In this document: one piece after another, positions 61,981-64,000 of the stretch
Numbering within the stretch: position 1 is the first letter of the stretch
Layout: every line of letters begins with the position of its first letter
DNA from: Pseudomonas sp. Os17
GTDB lineage: Bacteria > Pseudomonadota > Gammaproteobacteria > Pseudomonadales > Pseudomonadaceae
Assembly: GCF_001547895.1 (NCBI RefSeq)
Contig: NZ_AP014627.1
Coordinates: 3,103,501-3,167,500, forward strand
Length of the DNA stretch: 64,000 bases
Direction: 5' to 3'
Notes under the pieces: model-generated
What the model was told of the DNA's origin: nothing
The model's database searches: none
Seen by the model: only the letters and a program-made list of their open reading frames with translations
Translations under genes and position numbers: made by a program

Positions 61981-64000
61981 TTATTCAAGGGGCAGCAGAA
62001 GTTCCGACAAGTGCTGCATCAGTTGCCTGACTTGGCCCTCCAGAATCGGATTCAAAGTGTTTTCCAGCAATTGGCACTCCAGCTCGGCGCAGGCCTTGGC
62101 CAGGATGCCGGCCTGCACCGCGCCCATGGCCCCGGCGATGCTGTGCAGGCGCTCGGCGGCGGTCCGGCCCGAGCCGGTTTCCAGGGCCTTGGCCAGGCGT
62201 TGCAGATCGTCACGCATGGTGCTCAGGAACAGCGGTCGCATTTTCTCCGACACCTGTATCCGCTGCTCGGCCGGAGCCGGTTCCCGGGGCGGCAGCGGCT
62301 CCACCGGCCTGATGGTCGCGGGCGCTGCGGTGTTGCTGTCAGGCACCGGGCAGAGTTTTTCCAGTTGCCCGCGCAGGGTCTGCAGAGTCATGGGCTTGAC
62401 GATCCAGGCACTCATGCCGGCGGCCAGGCAACGGCTGCCTTCCTCGCGCAGGGCGTTGGCGGTGACGCCGATGATCGGCAGCTTCGGCTCGCGTCGGCGC
62501 AGCTCCCGGGCCAGATCGTAGCCATTCATGAGCGGCATGTTGACGTCGGTGACGGCAATGTCGAACAGCTGGGGCTGCCATTGTTCCAGGGCCTGTTCGC
62601 CGTTGGACGCCAGGGTCACCTGGCAACCCAGGGCTTCGAGTTGTTCCTTGATGATCGTCTGATTGAGTGGATTGTCTTCCGCCACCAGGACATTGAGCGC
62701 CAGGTGGCGCAAGGTCCCGGGGGCGCGTTGCAGCAGGTCCAGGGGTTGTCCCTGGCGGGCCAGCGCCGCGGCCTGGGCGATGGCGCGGATATCGTGGGCG
62801 TCGACCGCCCATTGCGCTTGTGGGTGGTCCCGGTGACCCGCCGCTCCGGCGGTGACACAGGGACCGGGCCAGCCGGACTGACTGTCACGGGGCAGCATGT
62901 CGATCAGCACCGTATTGCGCGGTTTGTCGTCCGCGCACAGGGGCACCGGAAAGGCTTGCAGGCCGAGGCGGTTGAGCCATTCGCAGGTGCTTTTCTGCAG
63001 CTCCGGCACCGGCGCCCGGACATACACCGGTGGCCCCTCGGGCAGCGGCGCGCCGCCGGGCAGGGCTCCTGCCAGGCACGGCAGGCTCAGGCGCAGGGAG
63101 AAACTGCTGCCCAGCCCCGGTTCGCTGATCACCTGTATGTGTCCACCCATCATCTCGCTGAGACGCTGACAGATCGCCAGCCCAAGCCCGGCACCGGCCT
63201 CATTGGAGGCGTCGCGGACCTGGTAGAAGGGGTCGAACAACTGCGGCTGCTGCGACGGCGAGATGCCGATCCCGGTGTCGGTGACTTGCCATTCGATGCT
63301 GGCCAGGCTGTCCTGCTGCGCCAGCACCCGGACTCGCAGCACCACCCGGCCGCTGTCGGTGAACTTGATGGCGTTGCTCAACAGGTTGTTGAGAATCTGC
63401 CGGATGCGCCCGGCATCCCCGCGCATCAGGTTCGGCAGGCTCGGGTCGATGCACGCGTAGAGCAGCAGTCCGCGGCGTTCGGCGAACGCCGCATAGCTAC
63501 GCAGCGCGTCTTCCACCAGGTCCAGTGGACAGAATTCCACGGGTTCGATGCTCATCTGGTCGGACTCGATCTTGGACACGTCGAGCACGTCGCTGATCAG
63601 TTGGAACAGGTTGCTGGAAGAGCGCTGGATGGTTTGCAGGTATTCGCTCTGGCGCGCGTCGAGCGGGGTCAGGCCCAGCAGCTCCAGGGTGCCGAGCACG
63701 CCGTACAGCGGGGTGCGGATCTCGTGGCTCATGGTGGCCAGGAACAGAGTCTTGGCCTGGTTGGCCGCGTCCGCCGCGAGCCGGGCCTGTTCCAGCAGTT
63801 GCGCGTCCTGCACATGCGCGGTGATGTCATAGAAGGTGCACAGCAGAACGTCCTGCCCCTGGTAGCGGGTGGCGACCAGCCCCACCTGCAAGTGCCGGCC
63901 TTCGATCTCGAGGCAGGTTTCGCCGCTGTCGCTCAAGGGCGGGTCGCGCTGCAGCATGCTCAGCAACTGGGTCGTGCCTTGCCACTGCACGGCCTGGCGA
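61981..64000 (-). CDS. RcsC-like hybrid sensor histidine kinase, N terminus outside window
   Basis: The frame is open to the window edge; about 670 codons are present and the sensor part is missing. From the first visible residues: a PAS-like segment, HisKA with the H-box TMSHEIRTPLYG, HATPase (N, G1 DTGIGIS, G2 GAGLGL), a receiver (VLVAEDNPLNQ with phospho-Asp in VTDVNMPLMNG) and a C-terminal HPt domain (ERLHSIAGAMGAV). The HPt has its His but replaces the usual HXXKG Lys by Ala. It would pass phosphate His-Asp-His to the RcsB-like regulator downstream. Inner membrane expected. Signal unknown. Confidence 0.9.
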   Translation of the reverse strand, partial: RQAVQWQGTTQLLSMLQRDPPLSDSGETCLEIEGRHLQVGLVATRYQGQDVLLCTFYDITAHVQDAQLLEQARLAADAANQAKTLFLATMSHEIRTPLYGVLGTLELLGLTPLDARQSEYLQTIQRSSSNLFQLISDVLDVSKIESDQMSIEPVEFCPLDLVEDALRSYAAFAERRGLLLYACIDPSLPNLMRGDAGRIRQILNNLLSNAIKFTDSGRVVLRVRVLAQQDSLASIEWQVTDTGIGISPSQQPQLFDPFYQVRDASNEAGAGLGLAICQRLSEMMGGHIQVISEPGLGSSFSLRLSLPCLAGALPGGAPLPEGPPVYVRAPVPELQKSTCEWLNRLGLQAFPVPLCADDKPRNTVLIDMLPRDSQSGWPGPCVTAGAAGHRDHPQAQWAVDAHDIRAIAQAAALARQGQPLDLLQRAPGTLRHLALNVLVAEDNPLNQTIIKEQLEALGCQVTLASNGEQALEQWQPQLFDIAVTDVNMPLMNGYDLARELRRREPKLPIIGVTANALREEGSRCLAAGMSAWIVKPMTLQTLRGQLEKLCPVPDSNTAAPATIRPVEPLPPREPAPAEQRIQVSEKMRPLFLSTMRDDLQRLAKALETGSGRTAAERLHSIAGAMGAVQAGILAKACAELECQLLENTLNPILEGQVRQLMQHLSELLLPLE

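Overview
The window is 64 kb of high-GC DNA that reads as chromosome of a fluorescent Pseudomonas of the P. protegens / P. chlororaphis type. The best evidence is the exocellular enzyme locus at 41.9-55.8 kb (aprA, inh, aprDEF, pueB, an autotransporter protease, pueA). REPIN-type GTAGGAGCCGGCTTGCCGGC repeats and the typical Pseudomonas gene families agree with this. I saw no rRNA, tRNA, CRISPR array, integrase or insertion sequence. Species placement is inference from gene content and order.

Layout. 0-2.6 kb: end of a sucrose utilisation locus (scrB cut by the window edge, then scrR). 2.7-4 kb: a small DUF4156 lipoprotein and a VOC-fold protein. 4.1-8.2 kb: a LysR regulator divergent from a ydiJ-type D-2-hydroxyglutarate dehydrogenase, with a T-N11-A palindrome between them. 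8.3-14.6 kb: a catabolic cluster made of a GntR/FCD regulator fused in frame to an amidohydrolase, an MFS transporter, a stand-alone paralogous amidohydrolase, and a divergent TonB-dependent receptor. 15-17.2 kb: LysR regulator and medium-chain quinone oxidoreductase. 17.4-19.9 kb: pgm and a pirin. 20.1-22.9 kb: UvrD-like helicase and a small DUF1652-like protein.

23.2-27 kb: an amine/polyamine module (SnoaL-AraC fusion regulator, FAD amine oxidase, cupin, polyamine-binding protein), followed by a 122-bp tandem REPIN array. 27.6-41.6 kb: a large amine/amino-acid catabolic region with an SDR, two class III aminotransferases, a MoaF-like protein, an aldehyde dehydrogenase, two APC permeases, a P1/DmpA-type aminopeptidase, two LuxR-type regulators and one FeaR-like AraC regulator. 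Several leaders in these regions carry AANAANAA motifs expected for Hfq/Crc catabolite repression.

41.9-55.8 kb: secreted alkaline protease AprA with its inhibitor, the AprDEF type I exporter, the RTX lipases PueB and PueA, and a subtilisin-like autotransporter. A decayed autotransporter remnant lies between pueB and the intact one. An exact RsmA/RsmE consensus overlaps the aprA ribosome binding site, which suggests Gac/Rsm control. 56-60.8 kb: two small envelope proteins, then a translationally coupled FAN1-like VRR-NUC nuclease and a nuclease-helicase of the XPD/DinG type. 60.8-64 kb (minus strand): an RcsC-like hybrid kinase (cut by the edge), an RcsB-like response regulator, and a TIGR03067-like protein probably in the same operon.

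The least ordinary items are the regulator-enzyme fusion at 8.3-9.9 kb with its paralogue across the transporter, the autotransporter relic at 50.4 kb, the REPIN tandem array, and the TIGR03067-like gene attached to the phosphorelay operon.
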